Notes: generated by a model not told the origin, from the sequence alone. A stretch of 6,251 bases of DNA from Synechococcales cyanobacterium PMM_0036 (GCA_949127645.1 CASBQM010000109.1:1-6251); one strand, 5' to 3'; numbered from the stretch's first letter, positions 1 to 5,453 are shown. Made by a program: numbers and translations.

Positions 1-32
1 AATGCATCCTGCTAAGCCCAAAAAATTAACTA

Positions 33-263
33 TTAAGAAGAATGCCTTATTACCTTGATGAGATATCTCACTTGCGTAATGCGCCAGTTGAGCTTTAGGT
101 TAATCCAAAAGTTCCACAGGGTGACAGCAGCAATTGCTAAGAAGTTAGCAAGATACGGATTGAGATGCAAGCCACTAAATAACAGATTCAACAGCAAAAT
201 CTTTAGAATTAATCCCGTCAGACAAATGACGTTAGACTTCAGCAAGCCCTTAAAAGCCTGTCT
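33..263 (-). pseudogene. C-terminal half of GtrA domain, cut off by an in-frame stop
   Basis: This open stretch continues in exactly the same frame as the upstream glycosyltransferase, directly after its TAA at 266-264. It reads RQAFKG, then two hydrophobic helices (VICLTGLILKILLLNLLF and LANFLAIAAVTLWNFWINLK), ending WRITQVRYLIKVIRHSS. The NFWINLKLNWR ending is what closes the last helix of GtrA domains, so this is the missing helix 3-4 half of the GtrA domain that begins upstream, not an independent gene. The only possible restart is TTG at 245. An AAGGG lies one base before it, too close to act as a normal ribosome binding site. The frame is otherwise undamaged and the hydrophobic pattern is intact, which suggests a recent nonsense mutation, a base-calling error or readthrough rather than long decay. 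Confidence 0.85.
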
Positions 264-1364
264 TTAAGTACCTTGCTGACGTGAAAGATCCTCAAACGTC
301 CAGCGATCGTTCCATAGGAAGTTATTGATAATGGCAACTTCTGCCGCCACCATTGCGCTCCGAGTTAGCCCCAAATTTAATCTGTCGTAAAAAATAAATA
401 GCACTCCCATATCGATCAACAGTCCTGTGAATCCCACAAAGGCATGACGGATAAAGCGACCGATCGGAAAATCGAATCGGTGGCTCCAGCATCCCAATCG
501 CCCAGAAGCAATGCGTAGCCTCAGCAAATGATGAACATAGTCTTTATACTGCCTCCAGGTTACTTTGCTCTCACCTGCTTCACGTTCTTGAAAAACGTAG
601 CCTACCTCAGCAATATGCTCGATTCTGCCGCGCCCAAGCACTTCTAGCAAAATTTTACAGCCCACAGGATCTAGAGAAATATCTGCGATCGCTCGACGGC
701 GTACCAAAAAGTGGCCGCTCATAGGATCACTAACGCTACTCAAGACTTTAGGCAGCACAATCAGCCCCAGCAACTGCGCTCCCCGCGACAAAAATCGGCG
801 CGTGAGGCTCCAATGGCTACCCCCGCCGCCTTCCACATGGCGACTGGCAACCACCAAATCTGACCCGCAATCGATTTCACCCAATAGCTGTAGCAGTACG
901 CTAGGCGGATGCTGCAAATCTGCATCAATCACCCCCAAAATTTCTCCTCGCGCAGCTTGCCACCCTCTAATCACAGCGGTAGACAATCCTCGCTCACGCT
1001 GACGATGCATGACGCGTAGGCTATCATACTGGCTTGTTAAAGCCTGAGCGTGTTCCCAAGTGCGATCGGCACTATCATCATCTACGAGGATCAACTCATA
1101 GCGATTGGGCAGCGCTGCATCCAAGATTTGAGTGAGTCGTTGAACTAGCCGATGAATATTCTCTTGCTCGTTGAAAGTAGGAATAATTAGTGAAAAGCGA
1201 AGCTCATGGATCAATCCTGTCGCTTCTTCGCCGCCACCTTGTGAATAGGTTTTGGGTGAATAGATTTTGGTTAGATCAGGAACCTTTAGCAATCCAGTTG
1301 GCACCTGCAAACAACTGCTCTGTTGAATATTAAGGATTTGAGAATTACAGAATGAATAGGTCAC
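264..1364 (-). CDS. GT2 polyprenyl-phosphate sugar synthase (DPM1-like) with truncated GtrA domain
   Basis: Family knowledge: DPM1-like enzymes move a hexose from a nucleotide sugar to polyprenyl phosphate at the cytoplasmic membrane face, and the attached GtrA domain is thought to help present or flip the lipid-linked sugar for envelope glycosylation. Seen: GT2 core at about residues 55-290, with FSLIIPTFNEQENI (57-70), the ELILVDDDSADRTW acidic motif (90-103), GVIDADLQHPP (144-154), SDPMSGHFLVRR (212-223) and GCKILLEVLGRG (235-246). GtrA starts near 304 (FIRHAFVGFTGLLIDMGVLF, then AAEVAIINNFLWNDRWTF), giving two membrane helices before TAA. Full-length relatives have four; reading past the stop would give about 443 codons. 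The GTG at 1364 is the most upstream start of the frame but has no clear Shine-Dalgarno. About 55 residues precede the conserved core, so a later start such as TTG at 1214 is possible. Substrate sugar cannot be read from sequence. Transcribed alone, divergent from msrB. Confidence 0.9.
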   Translation of the reverse strand: MTYSFCNSQILNIQQSSCLQVPTGLLKVPDLTKIYSPKTYSQGGGEEATGLIHELRFSLIIPTFNEQENIHRLVQRLTQILDAALPNRYELILVDDDSADRTWEHAQALTSQYDSLRVMHRQRERGLSTAVIRGWQAARGEILGVIDADLQHPPSVLLQLLGEIDCGSDLVVASRHVEGGGGSHWSLTRRFLSRGAQLLGLIVLPKVLSSVSDPMSGHFLVRRRAIADISLDPVGCKILLEVLGRGRIEHIAEVGYVFQEREAGESKVTWRQYKDYVHHLLRLRIASGRLGCWSHRFDFPIGRFIRHAFVGFTGLLIDMGVLFIFYDRLNLGLTRSAMVAAEVAIINNFLWNDRWTFEDLSRQQGT

Positions 1365-1782
1365 TCATTTAGGAAAGCGACTGAAGTTACTCTTACACAA
1401 AACTTTTACCAAACAGAAATCGTTGCCCAAACCGCATCAAATGAGCTTTGAGTTCATTACAAGAGATTTAATAATCCTAAGTTAAAGTCAAAACAAATTA
1501 TCTGTAAATCCTCCTTTAGTTAGGCAAGCTCAACCTTGAGTTTTACTGAATTTACTGAAAAAGATTAGCTCATTCCATATCATTTAGAGGATGACTGCTG
1601 CAAGATCTGAAAATTTTGCTATTTGAGTCTCAAGAGGTGTGATAGGGCAAATATATTGACCTCACGACTCGTGAAATCTGTTGGTATGTTTTTAATTTCT
1701 TTCACGACATTCATATCAATCTGAGTATCAAGGTGAAGTTTCAACTCGATCGATCGAACCGTCGCAGATGTACTAGGTTCAA
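1365..1782. other. Gene-free divergent spacer
   Basis: This AT-rich stretch between the glycosyltransferase start and the msrB promoter region has no convincing coding frame on either strand. Small structures seen are a perfect 9-bp tandem repeat (TTTACTGAA at 1542-1550 and 1551-1559) and a 12-bp palindrome TCGATCGATCGA (1746-1757). A minus-strand TTGACT (complement of 1486-1491) could be a -35 box for the glycosyltransferase, but no good -10 sits at the right distance. I see no RNA gene or riboswitch. Confidence 0.6.
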
Positions 1783-1812
1783 TTTACCGATTTAGATCTA
1801 CCGATTTAGAAT
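1783..1812 (+). promoter_or_regulatory. Putative msrB promoter
   Basis: TAGAAT at 1807-1812 matches five of six bases of a -10 box. TTTACC at 1783-1788 matches four of six of a -35 box, with an 18-base spacer. Transcription would start around 1819, giving a leader of roughly 44 bases to the msrB ATG. The two halves of a direct repeat coincide with the -35 and -10 regions. This is inferred from sequence match only. Confidence 0.4.
1785..1810. repeat. 12-bp direct repeat, period 14, over msrB promoter
   Basis: TACCGATTTAGA occurs twice without mismatch, at 1785-1796 and 1799-1810, separated by two bases. It overlaps the putative -35/-10 region of msrB. It could be a tandem operator half-site pair for a regulator, or simply a local slippage duplication; sequence alone does not decide. 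Confidence 0.8.
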
Positions 1813-1845
1813 AAAGAAAGATAGCTATGAAAAATGCATTAGTAC

Positions 1846-1850
1846 AAGGA
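1846..1850 (+). promoter_or_regulatory. Ribosome binding site of msrB
   Basis: AAGGA lies 12 bases before the ATG at 1863. The spacing is longer than the usual 5-9 bases, but it is the only Shine-Dalgarno-like match and supports that start. Confidence 0.5.
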
Positions 1851-1862
1851 AAAGTTTGACGC

Positions 1863-2297
1863 ATGGCAACTTCTGCAAATCACGAGTTTGAGATCGCTAA
1901 GACTGAGCAAGAGTGGAAGGAAACCTTGACTCCTGAGCAGTTTCAAGTCCTACGTAAGCATGGGACTGAACGACCGGGCACCAGTCCGCTAGATAAAATT
2001 TATGAGCCAGGAACCTACGTCTGCGCTGCTTGCGGTACGCCGTTATTTACCGCAGAAACTAAATTTAACAGCCGCACGGGCTGGCCTAGCTTCTTTGCAC
2101 CCTTAGAGGGGGCGATCGAAACCACAACCGATCGCTCTTTATTCATGACCCGCGTCGAGGTGCATTGCCATAAGTGTGGTGGACATTTAGGGCACGTATT
2201 TGAGGATGGTCCTGCTCCTACAGGGCAGCGCTATTGTATGAATGGTGTGTCTCTGAAATTTATTCCAGAAAATCCCCTAGAACCTGTACTTGAGTAG
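1863..2297 (+). CDS. msrB: Peptide-methionine (R)-S-oxide reductase MsrB
   Basis: MsrB reduces the R epimer of methionine sulfoxide in proteins and restores methionine after oxidative damage, in the cytoplasm. At 144 residues it is a full single-domain MsrB. Seen: the zinc-binding pairs C54/C57 (YVCAACGTPLF) and C102/C105 (VHCHKCGGHLGHVF); the substrate-pocket motif TGWPSFF (72-78); H108 and H111 around the active site; and the catalytic cysteine C125 in RYCMN with N127. In MsrB proteins that use an internal resolving cysteine, that residue sits just before GWPSF; here it is threonine (T72). The enzyme is therefore probably regenerated by a route that does not need this cysteine, as in other family members with threonine there. 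The start is the first ATG, with AAGGA upstream. Monocistronic; it converges on the helicase-like gene across a hairpin-rich spacer. Confidence 0.97.
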   Translation: MATSANHEFEIAKTEQEWKETLTPEQFQVLRKHGTERPGTSPLDKIYEPGTYVCAACGTPLFTAETKFNSRTGWPSFFAPLEGAIETTTDRSLFMTRVEVHCHKCGGHLGHVFEDGPAPTGQRYCMNGVSLKFIPENPLEPVLE

Positions 2298-2333
2298 CTG
2301 GGTTTGTGTGTCCAAATTGAAGCAGTCCTGTCT

Positions 2334-2420
2334 GGCTGGCTGATAAATCTTTGCCTCTCATCCCGTTCGGCTGAGCGCTCAGCCGAACGGTGAGGGCGAT
2401 TTGGATTTTGTCAGCCAACC
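2334..2420. repeat. Long imperfect inverted repeat around a perfect palindrome
   Basis: The outer arms start GGCTGGCTGATAAATC (2334-2349) and end GATTTTGTCAGCCAACC (2404-2420), pairing with one C-A mismatch, one T-G wobble and one extra base. Closer in, CTCA (2357-2360) pairs with TGAG (2391-2394) across a two-base bulge. The centre is a perfect palindrome at 2363-2390. Transcribed from either strand it would fold into a hairpin of about 87 bases. It begins about 36 bases after the msrB stop. It has no following T-tract on either strand, so it is not a classical intrinsic terminator. It may still act as a 3'-end stabiliser or be a dispersed palindromic element. Confidence 0.8.
2363..2390. repeat. 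Perfect 28-bp palindrome
   Basis: CCGTTCGGCTGAGC (2363-2376) is followed at once by its exact reverse complement (2377-2390), 14 bp per arm with no spacer. A perfect match of this length is far beyond chance in a window this size. It forms the tip of the larger inverted repeat at 2334-2420. Confidence 0.95.
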
Positions 2421-2464
2421 GAGCAAGTCGGCGGTTCGATCGCTCTAAGCGCGCGAGAAGCATT

Positions 2465-2473
2465 CATAGTTCC
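2465..2473. repeat. Left flanking direct repeat (candidate target-site duplication)
   Basis: CATAGTTCC ends exactly where the left terminal inverted repeat of the MITE-like element begins. Its partner CATAATTCC is at 2639-2647, directly after the right terminus; eight of nine bases agree. Confidence 0.6.
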
Positions 2474-2513
2474 GGCGTTGCTGCATCCAGGTATGAATTG
2501 CCCTCATCCCCAG

Positions 2514-2535
2514 CCCTTCTCCCTGAGGAGAAGGG
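2514..2535. repeat. Hairpin repeat copy 1 (inside MITE-like element)
   Basis: CCCTTCTCC (2514-2522), loop CTGA, GGAGAAGGG (2527-2535) make a perfect 9-bp stem. The 21 bases from 2515 to 2535 recur exactly at 2552-2572. The type, with a leading CCCTCATCCCC (2501-2511), resembles an abundant dispersed hairpin repeat of cyanobacterial genomes, from memory and not checked. Confidence 0.85.
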
Positions 2536-2550
2536 AGCTAGAACTCTTGT

Positions 2551-2572
2551 TCCTTCTCCCTGAGGAGAAGGG
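2551..2572. repeat. Hairpin repeat copy 2 (inside MITE-like element)
   Basis: This is an exact second copy, 37 bp downstream of the first: TCCTTCTCC, loop CTGA, GGAGAAGGG, with the outermost pair a T-G wobble. The left arm of copy 1 with its preceding AG can also pair with the right arm of copy 2 with its following CT, so either two small hairpins or one large stem can form. Confidence 0.85.
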
Positions 2573-2638
2573 CTAGGGTATAGCTTGCTTCCCGAAGGGT
2601 GGGCGGTTCGGCAATTCGTACCTAGATTCAGCAGCACC

Positions 2639-2647
2639 CATAATTCC
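2639..2647. repeat. Right flanking direct repeat (candidate target-site duplication)
   Basis: CATAATTCC begins on the base after the right terminal inverted repeat and pairs with CATAGTTCC at 2465-2473, with one mismatch. Confidence 0.6.
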
Positions 2648-2661
2648 TAGGGCAAAAAATA

Positions 2662-4278
2662 TCAGTCTATTAAGCCCATCTCTTCTAGCGGCGTGAAAAT
2701 ACTAGCATCAACGTAGTTAATCCGCGCCATGGGACTAAGCGCTGCCAACACCTGCTGACCATAGCTACGATGATTAACCCGGCTATCTAGCAGCGCCACA
2801 ACGCCTTGGGCATCCCGCACGGGAGCGATCGCCCGTTGCAGTGTTCCTAATGCCTCAGGTAATAGATAGAGCCGAAACCAATCCTGACGCGATCGCTTGT
2901 AATGAGCAACCCGTCCAGCGACTAGAGGCTCTTCTAGAGAAGGAAAGGGCAGCGTGGTAATTAGCAATAGCCGAGGGGCTGGCAAAACAGATTGATGCTG
3001 TTGCCAAAACTCCCAACCTGAGACCAAGATGCCCTGCTCGTCAAGACAGGTTTTTTCGACCTGCACCCGCGAACCAAATTCTGCGGCTAATACCGAACCG
3101 ACCTGTGCCCTAAGCGGCGTATCGCCCACCAAAACCACCGTTAAGCCCTGACGGGCGGTATGCGTTGACCCAATCAAAGTGCGAATCTCTTGGAGCAATG
3201 CCGCCTGAAACTGAGGCGTATTGGGCATAGGCATTCCATCGGGCAGATAAAGCTGGATTAGCTCATGCTGGCGATCGGGACAAAACTTGAGGCAGGTCAT
3301 GTCGGGTAACCCTAGCCGCTGTCGATAGACGGGAGCTTCAGATTGCAGATCTAAAAAGCCACCAATCAAAACTACGGGTTGCTGAGACCAAATCTGACTC
3401 AGGGCGGGAGCCACTTCAACTGGGCCACAGTGAAGCGAGAATTGTCCCTGGCGACGGTTAACTTCTGTCCAAAGCAGTTGATCCGTCTGCTGGAGCGCTT
3501 TGCCGAACTGCTGCCAAACGGCGGGTAAAAAGTTGCTGTTCAACCAGTCTTGGTGAGATTCTGCATAGCCTTCTGCATGACCTTCCACACGATCTTCTAT
3601 ATGACTTAAGGTGTAGCTCAGGCGCAAGACTTGGTAAAGCTGGGTCAGGATACTTTGTTCCGAAGCTTCGATCAGGTAGCAATTGTAGGGGTTAACAGGG
3701 TGCTGAAAGAACGATCGCGTCAATCCCACACGCGCATCTCGAATCGCCTCAGCATAGGAGGGGCAAGCCCGCATCAAGTCATCCCAATCCTGGGGCTGAA
3801 TTTGGGCGGTAAGCTGCTGATAAGCCCAAGTCTCTAGATTGTCGGCACTGTCAATAATCGTCGGAATATCTTTAGGAAACAACTCTGTCCCGGATAGGCG
3901 ATCGGCAAGCCAGGCTTGCGGAGAGGTGATAAGCAACCCCTGGAAGTTATCTGAAGGCCAGCGATCGCCTGTCCGAATTGCTTTGTGGGCAGGAATCCAT
4001 TGGTGCAGTCGGGGAATCTCTACCATCAGCAATCTTTGCTGTACGGTCTCGGACACCACAAGAAGGGTTGGCTCTTGCCAGAGTAATAGGGGCATAAGGT
4101 AGCTTAGTCGATAGCCACCGTGATATCCGGAGGGGGCACCTGCCTGAATCAGCGCACTCCGCCCTAGTCGCAAGGCGCGAGCCACCAGTCGCGCCATCGT
4201 CAAATGATGGTGCCAGTATGGCTCTCCCTGTTCTCGCAGAAAGGCGCGGAGCTGTTGATGGACTTCGACCTCAATCAC
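2662..4278 (-). CDS. DinG/helicase-C2-like protein with degenerate ATPase motifs
   Basis: The 538-residue protein follows the order of DinG/XPD-type superfamily 2 helicases but lacks their catalytic residues. Where DinG has AGTGTGKT followed by LAYLLP, this has AGAPSGYHGGYRLSYLMP (46-63), with no GKT. The DEAH-box position reads IIDSADNL (141-148). The motif VI region, normally QGxGRxxR, reads LQRAIAPVRDAQGVVALLDSR (480-500). The C-terminal helicase fold is still recognisable: LLLITTLPFPSLEEPLVAGR (437-456), QDWFRLYLLPEA (465-476) and SYGQQVLAALSP (505-516). No iron-sulfur cysteine cluster is evident. It therefore probably does not hydrolyse ATP like DinG; a structural or nucleic-acid-binding role is inference. 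From memory, similar proteins with the same altered motifs occur across cyanobacteria, which would argue against simple decay. Start is GTG 4278, the first start codon after an in-frame TAG at 4308-4306; no clear Shine-Dalgarno. Residues 228-243 are a repetitive linker. Confidence 0.85.
   Translation of the reverse strand: MIEVEVHQQLRAFLREQGEPYWHHHLTMARLVARALRLGRSALIQAGAPSGYHGGYRLSYLMPLLLWQEPTLLVVSETVQQRLLMVEIPRLHQWIPAHKAIRTGDRWPSDNFQGLLITSPQAWLADRLSGTELFPKDIPTIIDSADNLETWAYQQLTAQIQPQDWDDLMRACPSYAEAIRDARVGLTRSFFQHPVNPYNCYLIEASEQSILTQLYQVLRLSYTLSHIEDRVEGHAEGYAESHQDWLNSNFLPAVWQQFGKALQQTDQLLWTEVNRRQGQFSLHCGPVEVAPALSQIWSQQPVVLIGGFLDLQSEAPVYRQRLGLPDMTCLKFCPDRQHELIQLYLPDGMPMPNTPQFQAALLQEIRTLIGSTHTARQGLTVVLVGDTPLRAQVGSVLAAEFGSRVQVEKTCLDEQGILVSGWEFWQQHQSVLPAPRLLLITTLPFPSLEEPLVAGRVAHYKRSRQDWFRLYLLPEALGTLQRAIAPVRDAQGVVALLDSRVNHRSYGQQVLAALSPMARINYVDASIFTPLEEMGLID
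3560..3607. repeat. 12-bp tandem array (4 units) inside helicase-like gene
   Basis: Four imperfect 12-bp units start at 3560, 3572, 3584 and 3596 (for example TCTGCATAGCCT and TCTGCATGACCT). On the coding strand they give four-residue repeats read as SHIE-DRVE-GHAE-GYAE (residues 225-240). The acidic, low-complexity linker lies between the two helicase-like halves and can change length without shifting the frame. Confidence 0.75.
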
Positions 4279-4281
4279 ACG

Positions 4282-4317
4282 CTGTGTCTCGTACTGTGTC
4301 TTGTACTATGTCTCGTA
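4282..4317. repeat. 12-bp tandem array (3 units) before helicase-like start
   Basis: The units CTGTGTCTCGTA (4282-4293), CTGTGTCTTGTA (4294-4305) and CTATGTCTCGTA (4306-4317) differ from each other at one or two bases. They end four bases upstream of the GTG start of the minus-strand gene and occupy the place where a ribosome binding site would be. In the gene's frame they read Tyr-Glu/Lys-Thr-Gln, and the G-to-A change in the third unit creates the TAG that closes the frame. Confidence 0.85.
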
Positions 4318-4668
4318 TGTGATCCCAACAGGCTGAACTTGAGTAAGCTAAATCCTGCTGAATCCCACTGAATTCTATGGACTGCATCTCATTGTGCCAC
4401 AAACCTAATGGGGGTAAATAGCCAACGGCTTTGGGGGATACCCCCAAAGCCCCGGCATGGGACGGGCGCGCCTCTCAAAACCCCTCTGCATAAGGCTATG
4501 AATGAGCAGCATAAGGCGCTGTGGATCTGTGGGCAGGTTGTGGGGTTCGATCGCATGGATTCTGAACTTCTACAAGTAAAGAGTTGTGGAAACGAAATCA
4601 ATCGCAAGATCCTTTACAGTGAGAAATATTGGTGAGAAATATCGTCGTTACTTGATCCCTCCATCCCG
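4318..4668. other. Divergent spacer between helicase-like gene and phytol kinase
   Basis: No gene is supported here. The strand-opposite open frames at 4389-4607 and 4408-4635 overlap a palindromic repeat and have no recognisable features. The spacer contains the strong hairpin at 4427-4451 and a 9-bp direct repeat GCATAAGGC (4488-4496 and 4509-4517). For the minus-strand gene, TAGAAT (complement of 4372-4377) could be a -10 box, but no convincing -35 was found. Confidence 0.6.
4427..4451. repeat. Perfect 11-bp-stem hairpin
   Basis: GGCTTTGGGGG (4427-4437), loop ATA, CCCCCAAAGCC (4441-4451) form a fully matched, very stable stem with a three-base loop. No T-tract follows on either strand, and it lies between two divergent genes where no transcript need end. 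It looks more like a dispersed palindromic repeat than a terminator. Confidence 0.9.
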
Positions 4669-4674
4669 TATAAA
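4669..4674 (+). promoter_or_regulatory. Putative -10 box of phytol kinase gene
   Basis: TATAAA matches five of six -10 positions and would place transcription start near 4681, about 30 bases before ATG 4711. No good -35 is visible; TTACTT at 4648-4653 leaves a spacer of only 15. If correct, it excludes the upstream in-frame TTG at 4678 as the start. Confidence 0.35.
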
Positions 4675-4710
4675 AAGTTGCTGTTAGATTCTGGTTCTTG
4701 GCTTTTGGAT

Positions 4711-5436
4711 ATGCCTACTTTTGCCCCTGGTTTTGCGCCTGCTCTGTGGCTTCAGGTGGCGATCGCTTCTTCATGGCTGGCGATTGTGGGGCTATTGGCG
4801 GCGGCGCTCCAGCGCTGGACTGCTGATCCAGAGGTGGTTCGTAAAGTAGTTCACATTGGTACGGGCAACATTATTTTGCTGGCGTGGTGGCTCAAGATTC
4901 CCGCTTGGGTGGGGATTGCTGCGTCTGTGGTCTTTAGCCTTGTGGCGCTGTTGTCCTATGTCCTGCCAATTCTGCCAGGAATCAACAGCGTTGGGCGTAA
5001 AAGCTTAGGCACTTTTTTCTATGCGGTCAGCATTGGGGTACTAATTGCGCTGTTCTGGCGAAGTTTTCCTCAATATACGGCGATCGGTATTCTCATCATG
5101 ACTTGGGGCGACGGTCTGGCAGCGCTTGTGGGGCAGCGATGGGGCAAGCATCCCTACAGGCTAATGGGAATGCAAAAAAGCTGGGAAGGTTCTCTAGCTA
5201 TGGCGTTGACAAGCTATGGGGTCACTAGTCTGGTTTTATGGGGAGTTCAGGGGCATAGCTGGCAAACCTGGCTGATTCCGGTAAGCGTGGCGCTGCTGGC
5301 AACGGGACTGGAAGCCTTCTCAAAGCTGGGAATTGATAATTTGACGGTGCCTCTGGGCAGCGCGATCGCTGCATTTCTTTTAAACGAAGGCTACTTAGGT
5401 ATCTTGCTGTCCACTATAGGAAAACGCTTGACATAG
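4711..5436 (+). CDS. Phytol/polyprenol kinase-like membrane protein (VTE5/SEC59 superfamily)
   Basis: Family knowledge: these integral membrane kinases phosphorylate a prenyl alcohol, typically with CTP. The plant and cyanobacterial VTE5 branch makes phytyl phosphate from phytol released by chlorophyll breakdown, feeding tocopherol synthesis and phytol reuse. Seen, numbered from ATG 4711 (241 residues, family-typical): about seven hydrophobic segments; the family signature VRKVVHIGTGN (43-53); the likely nucleotide-site motif TWGDGLAALVGQRWGKHPY (131-149); KSWEGS (156-161); and GLEAFSKLGIDNLTVPLGSA (199-218). The frame stays open upstream to TTG 4678, but that would add 11 weakly constrained residues and lies before the putative transcription start, so ATG is preferred although its Shine-Dalgarno is poor. 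Monocistronic; no terminator hairpin seen after the stop. Phytol as substrate is inferred from the cyanobacterial setting; dolichol-like alcohols cannot be excluded. Confidence 0.9.
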   Translation: MPTFAPGFAPALWLQVAIASSWLAIVGLLAAALQRWTADPEVVRKVVHIGTGNIILLAWWLKIPAWVGIAASVVFSLVALLSYVLPILPGINSVGRKSLGTFFYAVSIGVLIALFWRSFPQYTAIGILIMTWGDGLAALVGQRWGKHPYRLMGMQKSWEGSLAMALTSYGVTSLVLWGVQGHSWQTWLIPVSVALLATGLEAFSKLGIDNLTVPLGSAIAAFLLNEGYLGILLSTIGKRLT

Positions 5437-5453
5437 AGAAATTTATCGAGACC

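Larger units (their letters stand above)
2474..2638. mobile_element. MITE-like non-coding element with terminal inverted repeats
   Basis: The left end (2474-2502) and the reverse complement of the right end (2610-2638) match at 24 of 29 positions, sharing TGCTG, AGGTA and GAATTGCC blocks; four of the five differences are transitions. Both ends are directly flanked by a 9-bp near-identical direct repeat, as expected of a transposition target duplication. The 165-bp element has no coding capacity; inside are two copies of a 21-bp hairpin-forming repeat. Together these fit a miniature inverted-repeat element mobilised in trans by a related transposase. I cannot assign the insertion-sequence family. 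It lies 15 bp beyond the stop codon of the helicase-like gene. Confidence 0.65.

Noticed and set aside
33..266. Frameshift between the glycosyltransferase and the GtrA remainder
   Set aside because: The codon positions before and after the stop are in the same frame (266 and 245 differ by a multiple of three), so it is a nonsense codon, not an indel.
802..1002. Plus-strand frame inside the glycosyltransferase gene
   Set aside because: It lies antisense to the conserved GT2 core and is a by-product of codon bias.
1746..1757. TCGATCGATCGA palindrome as an operator
   Set aside because: GATC-rich palindromes are common in HIP1-bearing genomes; no further support.
2363..2390. Classical intrinsic terminator for msrB
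   Set aside because: The stem is strong but no run of T follows on either strand.
2260..2463. Minus-strand 67-codon frame
   Set aside because: It overlaps the end of msrB and runs through the 28-bp palindrome; the product has no family features.
2501..2580. CRISPR array from the two 21-bp repeats
   Set aside because: There are only two copies, the gap is 16 bp, the repeat is a self-complementary hairpin, and no cas gene is nearby. It fits a structured repeat inside the MITE-like element.
3458..4102. Other open frames within the helicase-like gene on both strands
   Set aside because: They overlap a strongly supported 538-residue coding sequence and have no protein features of their own.
4389..4635. 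Overlapping small frames on both strands (4389-4607 minus, 4408-4635 plus)
   Set aside because: Both are produced by the hairpin repeat region, lack ribosome binding sites and show no recognisable protein pattern.
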